64,000 bases of DNA from Dyella psychrodurans. Its GTDB lineage: Bacteria; Pseudomonadota; Gammaproteobacteria; Xanthomonadales; Rhodanobacteraceae. The notes beneath the pieces are model-generated. The model worked only from the letters and a program-made list of their open reading frames with translations, did not search any database and was not told where the DNA came from. Below are positions 42,358-50,880 of this stretch, in pieces (the first letter of the stretch is position 1; every line of letters starts with the position of its first letter). The DNA lies in assembly GCF_003363265.1 (NCBI RefSeq), contig NZ_QRBF01000010.1, forward strand, positions 62,001 to 126,000, read 5' to 3'. The position numbers were made by a program, and so were the translations under genes.

Positions 42358-42374
42358 GTTCATGATTTACGAAC
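42358..42374. promoter_or_regulatory. Dyad in the LysR/SDR intergenic region
   Basis: GTTCATGATTTACGAAC (42358-42374) has 4-bp arms GTTC/GAAC around nine bases and contains a T-N11-A core of the type bound by LysR regulators. It lies 25 bp from the regulator start and about 90 bp from the SDR start. Confidence 0.45.
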
Positions 42375-42462
42375 ACACATCTCATGATCCGCCGATTTAT
42401 GCGATCCGTATAGATCAATATGCTGACCAGGTTGGTTTCATCCACTTAGACGGAGACACCCC

Positions 42463-43227
42463 ATGAGCACGCAGACTCCCATCGCCCTGATCACAGGCGG
42501 CAGCCGTGGCCTCGGCAAAAGCATGGCCCTGAAACTGGCCGAACAAGGCACCGACGTGGTGCTGACCTACCGCTCCAACCAGGCCGAGGCCCGGGCGGTG
42601 GTCGCGGCCATCGAAAAGCTCGGCCGCCGCGCGGCCGCCCTGCAGCTGGACGTGGGCAAGGCAGCGACCTTCAAGGCGTTCGCCGGGCAGTTGCGCCAAA
42701 CGCTGCAGCAGCACTGGCAGCGCGATAGCTTCGACTATCTCGTCAATAACGCCGGCATCGGCATACATGCGAGTTTCGCCGAGACCACCGAGGCGCAGTT
42801 CGACGAACTCGTGAACATTCACTTCAAGGGAGCATTCTTCCTGACGCAGACCTTGCTCCCGTTGATCGCCGACGGCGGCCGCATCGTGAACGTATCTACC
42901 GGACTGGCGCGCTTTGCCCTGCCCGGCTATGCGGCCTACGCATCGATGAAAGGCGCCATCGAAGTACTCACACGCTATCTCGCCAAGGAATTGGGTGCGC
43001 GCGGCATTGCCGTCAACACGCTGGCGCCGGGCGCGATCGAAACCGATTTCGGCGGTGGCCTCGTGCGCGACAACGCCGACGTGAACGCTTACATCGCCTC
43101 GCAGACCGCGCTTGGCCGTGTCGGCAAGCCTGACGACATCGGCGGTGCGGTGGCATCGTTGCTGTCGAAGGAAAGCCGCTGGATCAACGGCCAGCGCATC
43201 GAAGCGTCCGGCGGCATGTTCATCTGA
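42463..43227 (+). CDS. SDR-family oxidoreductase under divergent LysR
   Basis: A 254-residue classical SDR: ALITGGSRGLGKSMA is the Rossmann motif, VLTYRSNQAEA (with Arg after the second strand) favours NADP, NNAGIGIH, the catalytic Ser in VNVSTG and YAAYASMKGA (Y-x3-K). The C-terminus GQRIEASGGMFI is usual. It resembles FabG-like 3-oxoacyl reductases and glucose dehydrogenases, but the substrate is unknown. Divergent LysR gene suggests inducible detoxification or catabolism. Confidence 0.88.
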   Translation: MSTQTPIALITGGSRGLGKSMALKLAEQGTDVVLTYRSNQAEARAVVAAIEKLGRRAAALQLDVGKAATFKAFAGQLRQTLQQHWQRDSFDYLVNNAGIGIHASFAETTEAQFDELVNIHFKGAFFLTQTLLPLIADGGRIVNVSTGLARFALPGYAAYASMKGAIEVLTRYLAKELGARGIAVNTLAPGAIETDFGGGLVRDNADVNAYIASQTALGRVGKPDDIGGAVASLLSKESRWINGQRIEASGGMFI

Positions 43228-43247
43228 ACGTCATCGCCGTGACATCG

Positions 43248-43280
43248 ACGTCTGCGCAACACAAGCGGTTGCGCAGACGT
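43248..43280. terminator. Strong hairpin after the SDR gene
   Basis: Perfect 13-bp inverted repeat (43248-43260 with 43268-43280), loop of seven, 20 bp after the SDR stop. T-run is weak (TGTCATAT), so termination is likely but may not be purely intrinsic. Confidence 0.6.
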
Positions 43281-43366
43281 TGTCATATCTAGTAACCCAT
43301 TCGCAGCCCGCTTCAATCGGTGTACCTTGAGTGTCTTGCTGAAACCATCTTTCTGGAGAACCAGCC

Positions 43367-45346
43367 GTGGTCAGCTACACCCCCGCCCATTCCGCGCCCA
43401 GCCGCGAGCAGGCATTGCACGCCCTGTATGAGGCTGCGGAACTCGAACACTGCCTGATGTGCACCTATCTCTACGCGGCGTTCTCGTTGAAGTCGTCGGT
43501 GGAAGAAGGACTGACACCGGAGCAACTGGAGGCGGTCACGCGCTGGCGCCGTCTCATCATGCAGATCGCAACGGAAGAGATGGGGCATCTCACGGCGGTG
43601 TGGAACATCACGGTCGCGCTGGGCGGTGCGCCGCGCGTCGGACGCTCGAACTTTCCGCTCGATCCGGGATACCTTCCGGCGGGCGTCGTGGTGAAGTTGG
43701 CGCCGTTCAACATGGCGACGTTGCAGCATTTCATTTATCTGGAACGACCTGCCGACTCCGACGAACCCGACGGCGCGGGCTTCGAGCCCGAGCGCCACTT
43801 TGTCCGCGGCGCCGATGGTCCGCGTCTTACGCCTCACGGTTTGAACTACGACACGGTCGGCGATTTCTACCAACTGCTCGGCGTCGGTTTGCGAAGATTG
43901 GTCGAAACGCACGGAGAAGCCGGCGCCTTGTGCGGGAACCCCGGCTTGCAGGTATGCGAAACCGAAGTCGTGCTTGGTGGTGCCAAGCGCGTCATCTGCC
44001 TGAAGACCGCACTCGCCGCTTTCAACGCTATCATTTTGCAAGGCGAAGGCGCGCAGCACAGCGTCGAAGGTTCGCACTACCAGAAATTCGCGTCGATCCG
44101 TTCGGAATATCAGGCCATGCTGGCTGCCGATCCTTCTTTCGCGCCGGCTTTTCCAGCCGCGACGAATCCGGTGCTGCGCCGTCCGCCACGACCGGAAGGC
44201 CGTGTGTGGATTGAAGATCCCAGGGCCATCGCCACGGTCGATCTGGCCAACAGCGCTTATGGATTGATGCAACGATTGCTTGCGTACACCTACGCGGTAA
44301 CGACGAAGGACCCGGACAAATCCGTGTCGCTGGATCTGGCCATCGGCCTGATGCACGCGCTGGTTCCCTTGGCGGAACGCGCTGCGCGATTGCCGGCCGG
44401 TCCGTCGAATCCCTCGTGTCACGCTGGCGTATCGTTCATCACGCTGCGCGACACCGCTGCCTTGCCGCCCGGCCCGGCCGCGCGCCGGTTCTTCATCGAA
44501 CGCATCGAACAGTTGGCCGACGCGGCAGTACGCATGCAGGAACCCGAAGACGCACGCACGGTTGCAGCCGCGACGATCTTTGCAAAGCTTTTGCAAACCG
44601 CGAAGCAGGGATTCGATCTTTCGCGCCCTCCGCCGTCCCCTGTGCTGGGAACGTTCGCGCCTCCCGCACCGATTGCCGTTCAACCGCCGGCGCCAACCTC
44701 CACGCAAGATGGCATCGAAGAAGTCGACGGCGAAAAAATCACGCTGCTGTTCGATGCGAAGCGATGCATCCACGCACGCTTCTGCGTGACAGGCGCGCCG
44801 AACGTTTTTCTCGCGAATGTGCAGGGGCCATGGATTCACCCCGATGCGATGGACGTGGAACGGCTCGCCGATATCGCGCACGCCTGCCCTTCCGGCGCCA
44901 TTCGCTACAAACGGCGCGACGGTCGTCCTGATGAATCGGCGCCGCCCGTCAACCTCGTCTCCACACGCGAAGCGGGGCCTTACGGATTTCGCGGCGACTT
45001 GCGCCTCAACGGCGCATCGGCAGGCTTCCGCGCAACCTTGTGCCGCTGCGGTGCCTCGAAGAACAAACCTTTCTGCGACGGCTCGCACCACGACATAGGC
45101 TTCAACGCCACCGGCGAACCACTCACATCAGCATCGCCCGAAACCTTGGACACGCGCGACGGCCCGCTGCAGATCGATCCGCAGACCAACGGGCCATTGA
45201 GAGTGCGCGGCAACCTGGAAATCACCAGCGGAACAGGCCGCATGGTCACACGTGTCACCAGCACCCTTCTGTGCCGCTGTGGACATAGCAAGACCAAGCC
45301 GTTCTGCGACGGCAGCCACGCGATAGTCGGATTTATTGCAGATTGA
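43367..45346 (+). CDS. Fusion: VioB-type ferritin-like domain, ferredoxin-like domain and two CDGSH Fe-S domains
   Basis: A 659-residue cytoplasmic protein starting at GTG with GGAG 8 bases upstream. Residues about 15-260 are a ferritin-like domain of the iminophenyl-pyruvate dimer synthase (VioB N-terminal) type, with ELEHCLMCTYLY and ATEEMGHL carrying E-x-x-H metal ligands. Residues about 270-400 are a further helical bundle. Residues about 459-525 are a divergent single-cluster ferredoxin (CIHARFC, CPSGAI). Two CDGSH domains follow (CRCGASKNKPFCDGSH about 559-575; CRCGHSKTKPFCDGSH about 636-652), each a [2Fe-2S] site with three Cys and one His. Together this suggests a di-iron oxidoreductase with built-in electron transfer. 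Substrate unknown. Confidence 0.85.
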   Translation: MVSYTPAHSAPSREQALHALYEAAELEHCLMCTYLYAAFSLKSSVEEGLTPEQLEAVTRWRRLIMQIATEEMGHLTAVWNITVALGGAPRVGRSNFPLDPGYLPAGVVVKLAPFNMATLQHFIYLERPADSDEPDGAGFEPERHFVRGADGPRLTPHGLNYDTVGDFYQLLGVGLRRLVETHGEAGALCGNPGLQVCETEVVLGGAKRVICLKTALAAFNAIILQGEGAQHSVEGSHYQKFASIRSEYQAMLAADPSFAPAFPAATNPVLRRPPRPEGRVWIEDPRAIATVDLANSAYGLMQRLLAYTYAVTTKDPDKSVSLDLAIGLMHALVPLAERAARLPAGPSNPSCHAGVSFITLRDTAALPPGPAARRFFIERIEQLADAAVRMQEPEDARTVAAATIFAKLLQTAKQGFDLSRPPPSPVLGTFAPPAPIAVQPPAPTSTQDGIEEVDGEKITLLFDAKRCIHARFCVTGAPNVFLANVQGPWIHPDAMDVERLADIAHACPSGAIRYKRRDGRPDESAPPVNLVSTREAGPYGFRGDLRLNGASAGFRATLCRCGASKNKPFCDGSHHDIGFNATGEPLTSASPETLDTRDGPLQIDPQTNGPLRVRGNLEITSGTGRMVTRVTSTLLCRCGHSKTKPFCDGSHAIVGFIAD

Positions 45347-45365
45347 ATACTGCAACGTGCGCAAG

Positions 45366-45396
45366 GAGCGAGGCAGTCAGTACGGCTGCCTCGCTC
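45366..45396. terminator. Hairpin between convergent genes
   Basis: Perfect 11-bp stem (45366-45376 with 45386-45396), nine-base loop, in the 63-bp gap between the fusion-protein stop and the propeller-gene stop. No long T-run on either side. Confidence 0.55.
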
Positions 45397-45409
45397 TTGG
45401 CAAGGTTGC

Positions 45410-46573
45410 TCAGCGCATGATGCCGGTGTGGCCCAGCGAATAGCGGCCCGGCTGCGGCCATACGGCGAGACCGTGCGGCTCCATGCCGACCTTGATGATC
45501 TTCACCTTGCCGGTCGCCGTGTCGAAGGCATACACGACGTCGTCGAAGCGACCCGACAGCCACAACCACTTGCCGTCGGCCGTGACGTTACCCATGTCGG
45601 GACTGCCGCCGCCCGGAATCGGCCAGTTGGCGACGACCTTGCGCGTGGCGAAATCAATCACCGAAACGCTGCCCGGACCGTTGCGCGGGCCGTGCACCTT
45701 GTTGGAACCACGATTGGCCACGTAGAGCTTGGTCGCGTCGCGGCTGGGGTACATACCATGCGTGCCGATGCCGGTCTTGATGAAGCCGATCTGCTTGAAG
45801 CTGTCGCCATCGACCAGGTACACGCCGTTGGCCATCATGTCGGCGACGTAGAACACCTTGCCGTCCGGCGACACGCGAATGTCCTGCGGCATGCCGCCCT
45901 TGTGCAGTTCCAGATAGCCCACGACTTTCTGGTTCACCATGTCGATCTTGGCAACCTTGCCGCCGAATTCGCAGGTGAAGATCGCGTACTTGCCGTCGAT
46001 CGAGAAATCGGCGTGATTGATGCCCTTGCATTCGGGCACCTGTAGCGCCGACTTCAGCGCCATGGTGTGCGCATCGCGGAAATCCAGGCGCGCATGCGCC
46101 TCGGCCACCACGATGGCTTCCTTGCCGTTCGGCGTGAAGTACATGTTGTACGGATCGTCGACCATCACTTCCTTGCCCGGCTTGCCGGTCTTCGGATCGA
46201 TCGGAGTCAGGCTGCCGTCGTTGTGGCCTTCGGCGTTATTGGTGACCCACAGCGTCTGCAGATCCCACGACGGCACCACGTGCTGCGGGCTGCGGCCTAC
46301 CGGAAATTTGCCCACGACCTGGAAGGTGGTCGGATCGATGACGTAGACGTCGTTCGAACGCAGGTTGGGAACATAGATGCGCTGCAGCGCGCCGGCGACG
46401 GCCGGGCTGAAGTTGTTGTAGCCGGCATTGCTGTACATGTTGCCGGGGTTCGTGACCGGCGGCATGCCGGGAACGGTCGTTACCGTTTGCGCTACCGCAG
46501 CGGTGGTGACGCACACGCCGATCAGGGCAGCGCCGATGTGCGAAGCAAGACGTCCAAAACGTTCGAATTTCAC
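45410..46573 (-). CDS. Exported YVTN-family beta-propeller protein
   Basis: A 387-residue protein starting at GTG with AGGAA upstream and a signal peptide ending at AVAQT. About seven repeats of the YVTN/YncE type follow (NDVYVIDPTTFQVVGKFPVG, GSVSVIDFATRKVVANWPIP, DVVYAFDTATGKVKIIKVG), forming a beta-propeller in the periplasm. These act as scaffolds or quinoprotein-like enzymes; no catalytic residues are evident. It lies 55 bp downstream of an exported creatininase-family gene on the same strand and is probably co-transcribed. Confidence 0.83.
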   Translation of the reverse strand: MKFERFGRLASHIGAALIGVCVTTAAVAQTVTTVPGMPPVTNPGNMYSNAGYNNFSPAVAGALQRIYVPNLRSNDVYVIDPTTFQVVGKFPVGRSPQHVVPSWDLQTLWVTNNAEGHNDGSLTPIDPKTGKPGKEVMVDDPYNMYFTPNGKEAIVVAEAHARLDFRDAHTMALKSALQVPECKGINHADFSIDGKYAIFTCEFGGKVAKIDMVNQKVVGYLELHKGGMPQDIRVSPDGKVFYVADMMANGVYLVDGDSFKQIGFIKTGIGTHGMYPSRDATKLYVANRGSNKVHGPRNGPGSVSVIDFATRKVVANWPIPGGGSPDMGNVTADGKWLWLSGRFDDVVYAFDTATGKVKIIKVGMEPHGLAVWPQPGRYSLGHTGIMR

Positions 46574-46628
46574 AGCTAATTCCTGTATCAGAGACAAGAC
46601 AACAAAACGAGTTATGTCCGCGACGACG

Positions 46629-47444
46629 TCACCGCCCCGCTGCATCCTTCCGAATGGCGTCGACCGTGCGCGAAACTATAGCATCCACCCCCAACTGCCC
46701 CAGTTCCGTGCTGGAACGGCGCGGATCGCCGCCGTACACACCATCGGCCGCACCCAGCTTGGGGCTGCTGCGTAGTGCGCTCAATCGCACCATCTCAGGC
46801 GCCACCGCAAGCTGCAGCGATGTATCCGCCAGCCCTGCATGCGTGCCGATTTCGTCGTCGCGATAACCGTGCTGGCGCAAGATCTGCGCGTAGCCATCCG
46901 ATGCGGTGGCGTAGTACGCCTCCGGCAGGATCGCGCGCGCGCCAGTGCCTGCCCAGGTCTTGTTGAGGTGGGCCACCACCAGCTTCAGGTCCTTCTGATA
47001 GCCGCCGTGATCGCCGAGAAAGACGACGTTGCGAAAGCCGTGCACCGCAAAACTGTTCGCGGCCGACTCGAGCATTTTTTCGAAGACATCGTCGGGAATG
47101 GTGATCGTGCCGGGAAAGCGCATGTGCGACGTCGGCGGCGCATAACCGCCTTCCGGAACATACGCCACGACCGGCGCAACCAGCGCATTGCCCAATTGCT
47201 GCGCGATCTTCTGCGCGAGGTATTCGGCGCGCACGTTGTGCTTGCCCACTGCGACAAATGGGCCACTTTGCTCGGTGCCGCCGATGGGAATAATGACGGT
47301 GGTCTTGCCTGCGTGAATCTGATCTCGCAGTTCGGTCCAGGTGAGGTTTTGCAGCACTACAGTTTGCGGAGCCTGCGCGAACGAGACATTAGCGACAAAA
47401 AGCAACGCGGCGGACGCAAGAACACGTCGGAAGATGGGGCGCAT
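46629..47444 (-). CDS. Exported creatininase-family protein
   Basis: A 271-residue protein with a signal peptide (RRVLASAALLFVANVSFAQ). The creatininase fold motifs are IIPIGGTEQSGPFVAVGKHNVRA (metal ligands E, H), VVFLGDHGGYQ (instead of N-G-H-G-G) and THAGLADTS (instead of H-A-G-E-x-E-T-S). These amidohydrolases act on cyclic amides such as creatinine, or in cofactor biosynthesis (MftE-like). Being exported is unusual, and one acidic residue of the H-A-G-E motif is Leu here. Probably operonic with the downstream propeller; partner of unknown reaction. Confidence 0.8.
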   Translation of the reverse strand: MRPIFRRVLASAALLFVANVSFAQAPQTVVLQNLTWTELRDQIHAGKTTVIIPIGGTEQSGPFVAVGKHNVRAEYLAQKIAQQLGNALVAPVVAYVPEGGYAPPTSHMRFPGTITIPDDVFEKMLESAANSFAVHGFRNVVFLGDHGGYQKDLKLVVAHLNKTWAGTGARAILPEAYYATASDGYAQILRQHGYRDDEIGTHAGLADTSLQLAVAPEMVRLSALRSSPKLGAADGVYGGDPRRSSTELGQLGVDAIVSRTVDAIRKDAAGR

Positions 47445-47545
47445 TATCGGGGCCTTGCAGGACGATCAGGAAAACATCGACGCAATATGGTTACACGCCA
47501 ATCCCGTCGCCGCACCTTCTGCGGGTGCACTGCCCTTGTTTTGCC

Positions 47546-47860
47546 TCATTTGTTCTCAGGCAAGGCTTTTCGAAAGATCCCTTCCCAGTAGGCTACACGC
47601 TCCGAATACGCTATGCGCACGGATTCGGGTTGATCGTTCTGCAAGCTGCGGACGTGCGTGATCGGCAAGGTGGCGGAGGCCAGGTGCCGCCAGGTATCGG
47701 CCGCCATATGCAGATGGGAATGCGAAGCCACCAACGCAGCGATCACCTGCTGGTCGACCATCTGCTGAGCGCTCAGCGCCATCAACCCTTCCAGCGCCAT
47801 GTCCGTGCGCTCGGAGAGAAACGCCACCGCCTCGCCCCAGTTGTTGAAGCTGACGTCCAT
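47546..47860 (-). CDS. Hypothetical protein (104 aa)
   Basis: A small helical protein with a strong AAGGAGCC ribosome binding site 6-7 bases before the ATG. Mixed acidic and hydrophobic residues suggest an all-alpha cytoplasmic fold: MDVSFNNWGEAVAFLSERTDMALEG, MVDQQVIAALVASHSHLHMAADTWRHL. Resembles no family I recognise. No signal peptide. It is upstream of the creatininase gene on the same strand, with a 101-bp gap. Confidence 0.7.
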   Translation of the reverse strand: MDVSFNNWGEAVAFLSERTDMALEGLMALSAQQMVDQQVIAALVASHSHLHMAADTWRHLASATLPITHVRSLQNDQPESVRIAYSERVAYWEGIFRKALPENK

Positions 47861-47980
47861 GGAGGGCTCCTTGGTCTTGGGGGATGGCTCGGAGCCTAAC
47901 ACCAAGCGCCATACGGCTCTGTCATTGAAATGTTTATGACATCCGCATGCACGCAGCGGGTTGCGCGGTGGCCATCCCGT

Positions 47981-48244
47981 TCAGCGAAGCTGGCTGTCCT
48001 TGCTGCCCCGGCGGTTGTAGAGGCCGGCGCTACGCTCGGCGTCCTCGGCCGCCTGGCATTTCACGCACAGGCGCACGCCAGGCACTGCCTTGCGCCGCGC
48101 GGCGGGAATAGGCGCGTCGCATTCCTCGCAATGCGTCAGGCCGGGACCTTTCTTCAACTGGCCACGCGCGCGCTGGACCGCATCGTTGACCGTGGCATCG
48201 ATCTGGTCCTGAACTGCACCGTCGCCGGCCCAACCAGTCGCCAT
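47981..48244 (-). CDS. DksA/TraR-family zinc-finger protein
   Basis: An 87-residue protein with GGAGG before the ATG. The C-terminal CEECDAPIPAARRKAVPGVRLCVKCQ is the four-cysteine zinc finger of DksA/TraR proteins (C-x2-C and C-x2-C), preceded by a short coiled coil. It lacks the long coiled coil with the DxxDxA tip found in DksA, and is closest in size to YbiI-like or phage TraR-like proteins, which bind RNA polymerase and modulate rRNA and stress promoters. Direct action on RNA polymerase is inference. Confidence 0.85.
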   Translation of the reverse strand: MATGWAGDGAVQDQIDATVNDAVQRARGQLKKGPGLTHCEECDAPIPAARRKAVPGVRLCVKCQAAEDAERSAGLYNRRGSKDSQLR

Positions 48245-48639
48245 GGAAACCTCCTGAACCTTGCCATGAACCTGATGGCTCAAACGCCTCGCCCCGATAT
48301 ATGGAGTCGGAAGCCACCCGTGCCAAGTTTACCTCCGGGGCCAGGGCTCGTGCCGGCATCGCGCTGAAGGACCTTGATGGCAATGGGTTTGCCCCTGATC
48401 GGCGATCTCGACAGGCGCGTATTTGCCCAAGCCTTGCACACGGAGTTCGCAGCAATAACTTGCCCCTCGTCCATGAGTTATGCGTAATATTCTGCAGCGA
48501 ACGAGCGCAATGCCACGGCTGCGATCCATGGGCGCACCAAAGGCAAGATATCATTCGCCAACGGCCGTTCCCGGGGAGAGACAGGACATAACTCGCCCGT
48601 CAAGCCGTTGCAGCAATCCAGGAGATAGGGGGAAGTTGG
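48245..48639. other. Intergenic region of about 395 bp
   Basis: Divergent gap between the DksA-like gene (minus) and a hypothetical gene (plus). I find short open frames without ribosome binding sites or family similarity, and no strong palindromes or RNA structures. Confidence 0.35.
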
Positions 48640-48945
48640 ATGTCGAGCGTTATCGATTTTCTTGAACGAATGGGCAGCGAGGCGCATTGGCGCCACGCTT
48701 CCGAGAACGAGTTGGAACTAGCACTGGTACAGGCCGATATAGCAGCCCCCGAACGCTCGGCCATTCTTGCGAAGGATGCCGCGAAACTGCAGGCATTATT
48801 GCGACTGCGTCCGCTTTTCGCGATGCAGACCCCGCCGGACGAAGAAGGCGACGAGGACGAGGGTGAAGAAGATGAAGGTGACGACAAGCACGAACCGAAC
48901 GGTCAACGCCTCTCATCGCCGACCTCCTTGCTCCAGCACGCATAA
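48640..48945 (+). CDS. Small acidic hypothetical protein (101 aa)
   Basis: A 101-residue cytoplasmic protein preceded by AGGGGGAAG. Residues 1-65 are helical (SSVIDFLERMGSEAHWRHASENELELALVQAD); a highly acidic tail follows (PPDEEGDEDEGEEDEGDDKHE). I do not recognise the family. It ends 9 bp before the TPR-GGDEF gene, so the two are likely co-transcribed. Confidence 0.65.
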   Translation: MSSVIDFLERMGSEAHWRHASENELELALVQADIAAPERSAILAKDAAKLQALLRLRPLFAMQTPPDEEGDEDEGEEDEGDDKHEPNGQRLSSPTSLLQHA

Positions 48946-48954
48946 TTCGAGGCG

Positions 48955-50796
48955 ATGAACGACCCCGGCAAGCGGCGCCGGAAATGCCTGGGAGGAGCCG
49001 TGCTGCTCCTTGGCCTGTTTGCGGGCGTGGTGTCAGCCGGCACCACACCACAGCCCGGCGATCCAGCCGCGCTGCTCGCACTCGCCGACAGCATCAAGAC
49101 GTCCGATCACGATGGCTTCACCAACCTGCTGAAACAGCTCAACCAAACGACGGCGGGTTTGTCGAACGAGCAACAGTGGTACCTGCGTTATCTCAACGCA
49201 TGGGAAACCGGGTATGTCGGCGACATAGAAAAAGCCAAGCCGGAGCTGCGGGACGTCATTGACGGAGCGCCCGACATCGACTTCAGGATGCGTGCCACCG
49301 CGACCCTGATCAATCTCCTGGGTATCGAGCATCGCTACCAAGAAGCGTTTGGCCTGCTGGACCAGGCGATGGACAACCTCCCGAACATCACCCACAAGGA
49401 CGCGCGCTTCCAAGTCCTGGCGGAGTCCTCGCAATTGCTGATCCAGGCAGGCCAATACGATCTTGCCTCCACCTATGCCGACCAGATAATCGCCGACTAT
49501 CCTCAGGGCAGGAACGGTTGCATCGGCAAATTCCTCAAAGTGCATGCCGAATTCCTGCGCGGTACGACGCCTGTCGATGAAGCGCAATCCCAGAACGCCA
49601 TCGACACGTGCGACAAGGTCGGGGAGGGTATTCCCGCCGATTCGATCCGGCGCGACATGGCGAGCTTTGCCATGCAGCAAGGCAAGATCAACGACGCCAT
49701 TGCCTTGCTGGTGAACCGCTATCCCCACGTCGTGAGCTATCAATACCTCGACCTGACTTCGGAATACGACGCACTGCTCGCACAGGCGTACTGGAAAACC
49801 AACGACATCAGGCGCGCGGAAAAATATGCGCTGGATACCGCTGATATCGCTGTGAAAAGCAATTTCACCCAGCCGCTGAGCGTGGCCTACCAGTTGCTTT
49901 TCCAGATCGAGCAACAGAAAGGCGACATGCGCGATGCACTTGCGTATCACGAGAAATACATGGAGGTCGACAAGAGCCATCTCGACGACACGCGTGAAAA
50001 AGCGCTGGCGTACCAGATCGTCAGGCAACAGGTCGAAGCGAAGAAGATACAGCTCGAAACACTGAACAAGCAGAATCAGATTCTGCAGCTGCAACAGGCG
50101 CTCGACCTGAAACAGGTCGAAACCAGCAGGCTTTATATCGCCCTGCTCCTGACCATCCTCGCGTCGATCGCCTTCTGGCTGTATCGCCTCAAGCGTTCCC
50201 AGCTGCGTTTCATGCGACTGGCCCGAAGAGACGGCCTGACGGGAATCTTCAACCGGCAGCATTTCGTCGACGAAGCCGAGCAGTCACTGCGCTATGCCGC
50301 CAAGTCGTTGCGCGGCGCGTGCCTGATCCTGATCGACATGGATCACTTCAAGCAGATCAACGACACGCACGGCCATATCGTCGGCGATCACGTCTTGAAA
50401 CAAGCCGTGGCGACCTGCCAACGTTACCTGCATTCCTGTGATGTGTTTGGCCGCCTCGGCGGCGAGGAATTCGGCATCCTGCTTCCCGAATGCACGCCAT
50501 CCAAAGCACTGGATCGCGCCGAGGAAATTCGCCAGGCGATCAACGCGACGCCGGACGGAGACTCCGTGCCACTTGTGATATCCGCAAGCTTCGGCATCGC
50601 CTCCACCGAACACCACAGTTACGATTTGCGCCGGCTGCTGGTTGCCGCGGACGATGCGCTGTATCGCGCCAAGCGACATGGGCGGAATCGCGTCGTCATG
50701 AATATCGGCGACAGCGTGCCGGCCGCTCACGGCTCATCGCAAGACAGGAAAGACAGCACGGACGATGGCGGACAGTGCACCGATCCGGCAGCTTGA
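48955..50796 (+). CDS. TPR-sensor GGDEF diguanylate cyclase
   Basis: A 613-residue protein: signal-peptide-like start (LGGAVLLLGLFAGVVSAG), periplasmic TPR-like helical repeats (residues about 30-350), a coiled coil (VEAKKIQLETLNKQNQILQLQQALDLKQV), a transmembrane helix (LYIALLLTILASIAFWLYRL, about 395-414) and a cytoplasmic GGDEF domain with GGEEF at about 502-506. The residue four back from the family's RxxD position is His, so no inhibitory site. It should make c-di-GMP in response to a periplasmic signal or protein partner, with the coiled coil as transmitter. Confidence 0.88.
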   Translation: MNDPGKRRRKCLGGAVLLLGLFAGVVSAGTTPQPGDPAALLALADSIKTSDHDGFTNLLKQLNQTTAGLSNEQQWYLRYLNAWETGYVGDIEKAKPELRDVIDGAPDIDFRMRATATLINLLGIEHRYQEAFGLLDQAMDNLPNITHKDARFQVLAESSQLLIQAGQYDLASTYADQIIADYPQGRNGCIGKFLKVHAEFLRGTTPVDEAQSQNAIDTCDKVGEGIPADSIRRDMASFAMQQGKINDAIALLVNRYPHVVSYQYLDLTSEYDALLAQAYWKTNDIRRAEKYALDTADIAVKSNFTQPLSVAYQLLFQIEQQKGDMRDALAYHEKYMEVDKSHLDDTREKALAYQIVRQQVEAKKIQLETLNKQNQILQLQQALDLKQVETSRLYIALLLTILASIAFWLYRLKRSQLRFMRLARRDGLTGIFNRQHFVDEAEQSLRYAAKSLRGACLILIDMDHFKQINDTHGHIVGDHVLKQAVATCQRYLHSCDVFGRLGGEEFGILLPECTPSKALDRAEEIRQAINATPDGDSVPLVISASFGIASTEHHSYDLRRLLVAADDALYRAKRHGRNRVVMNIGDSVPAAHGSSQDRKDSTDDGGQCTDPAA

Positions 50797-50880
50797 CGCG
50801 GCCGGCTGCGGCATAACCCGTCGGCGCGGGCGCCTCACCCTGCTGGACGAGGCACCCATCCAAGATCCCCGCTTACCCGA

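Noticed and set aside
43313-45091. 592-codon minus-strand frame opposite the CDGSH fusion gene
   Set aside because: Arg-rich, no domain, and antisense to a gene with complete Fe-S motifs.
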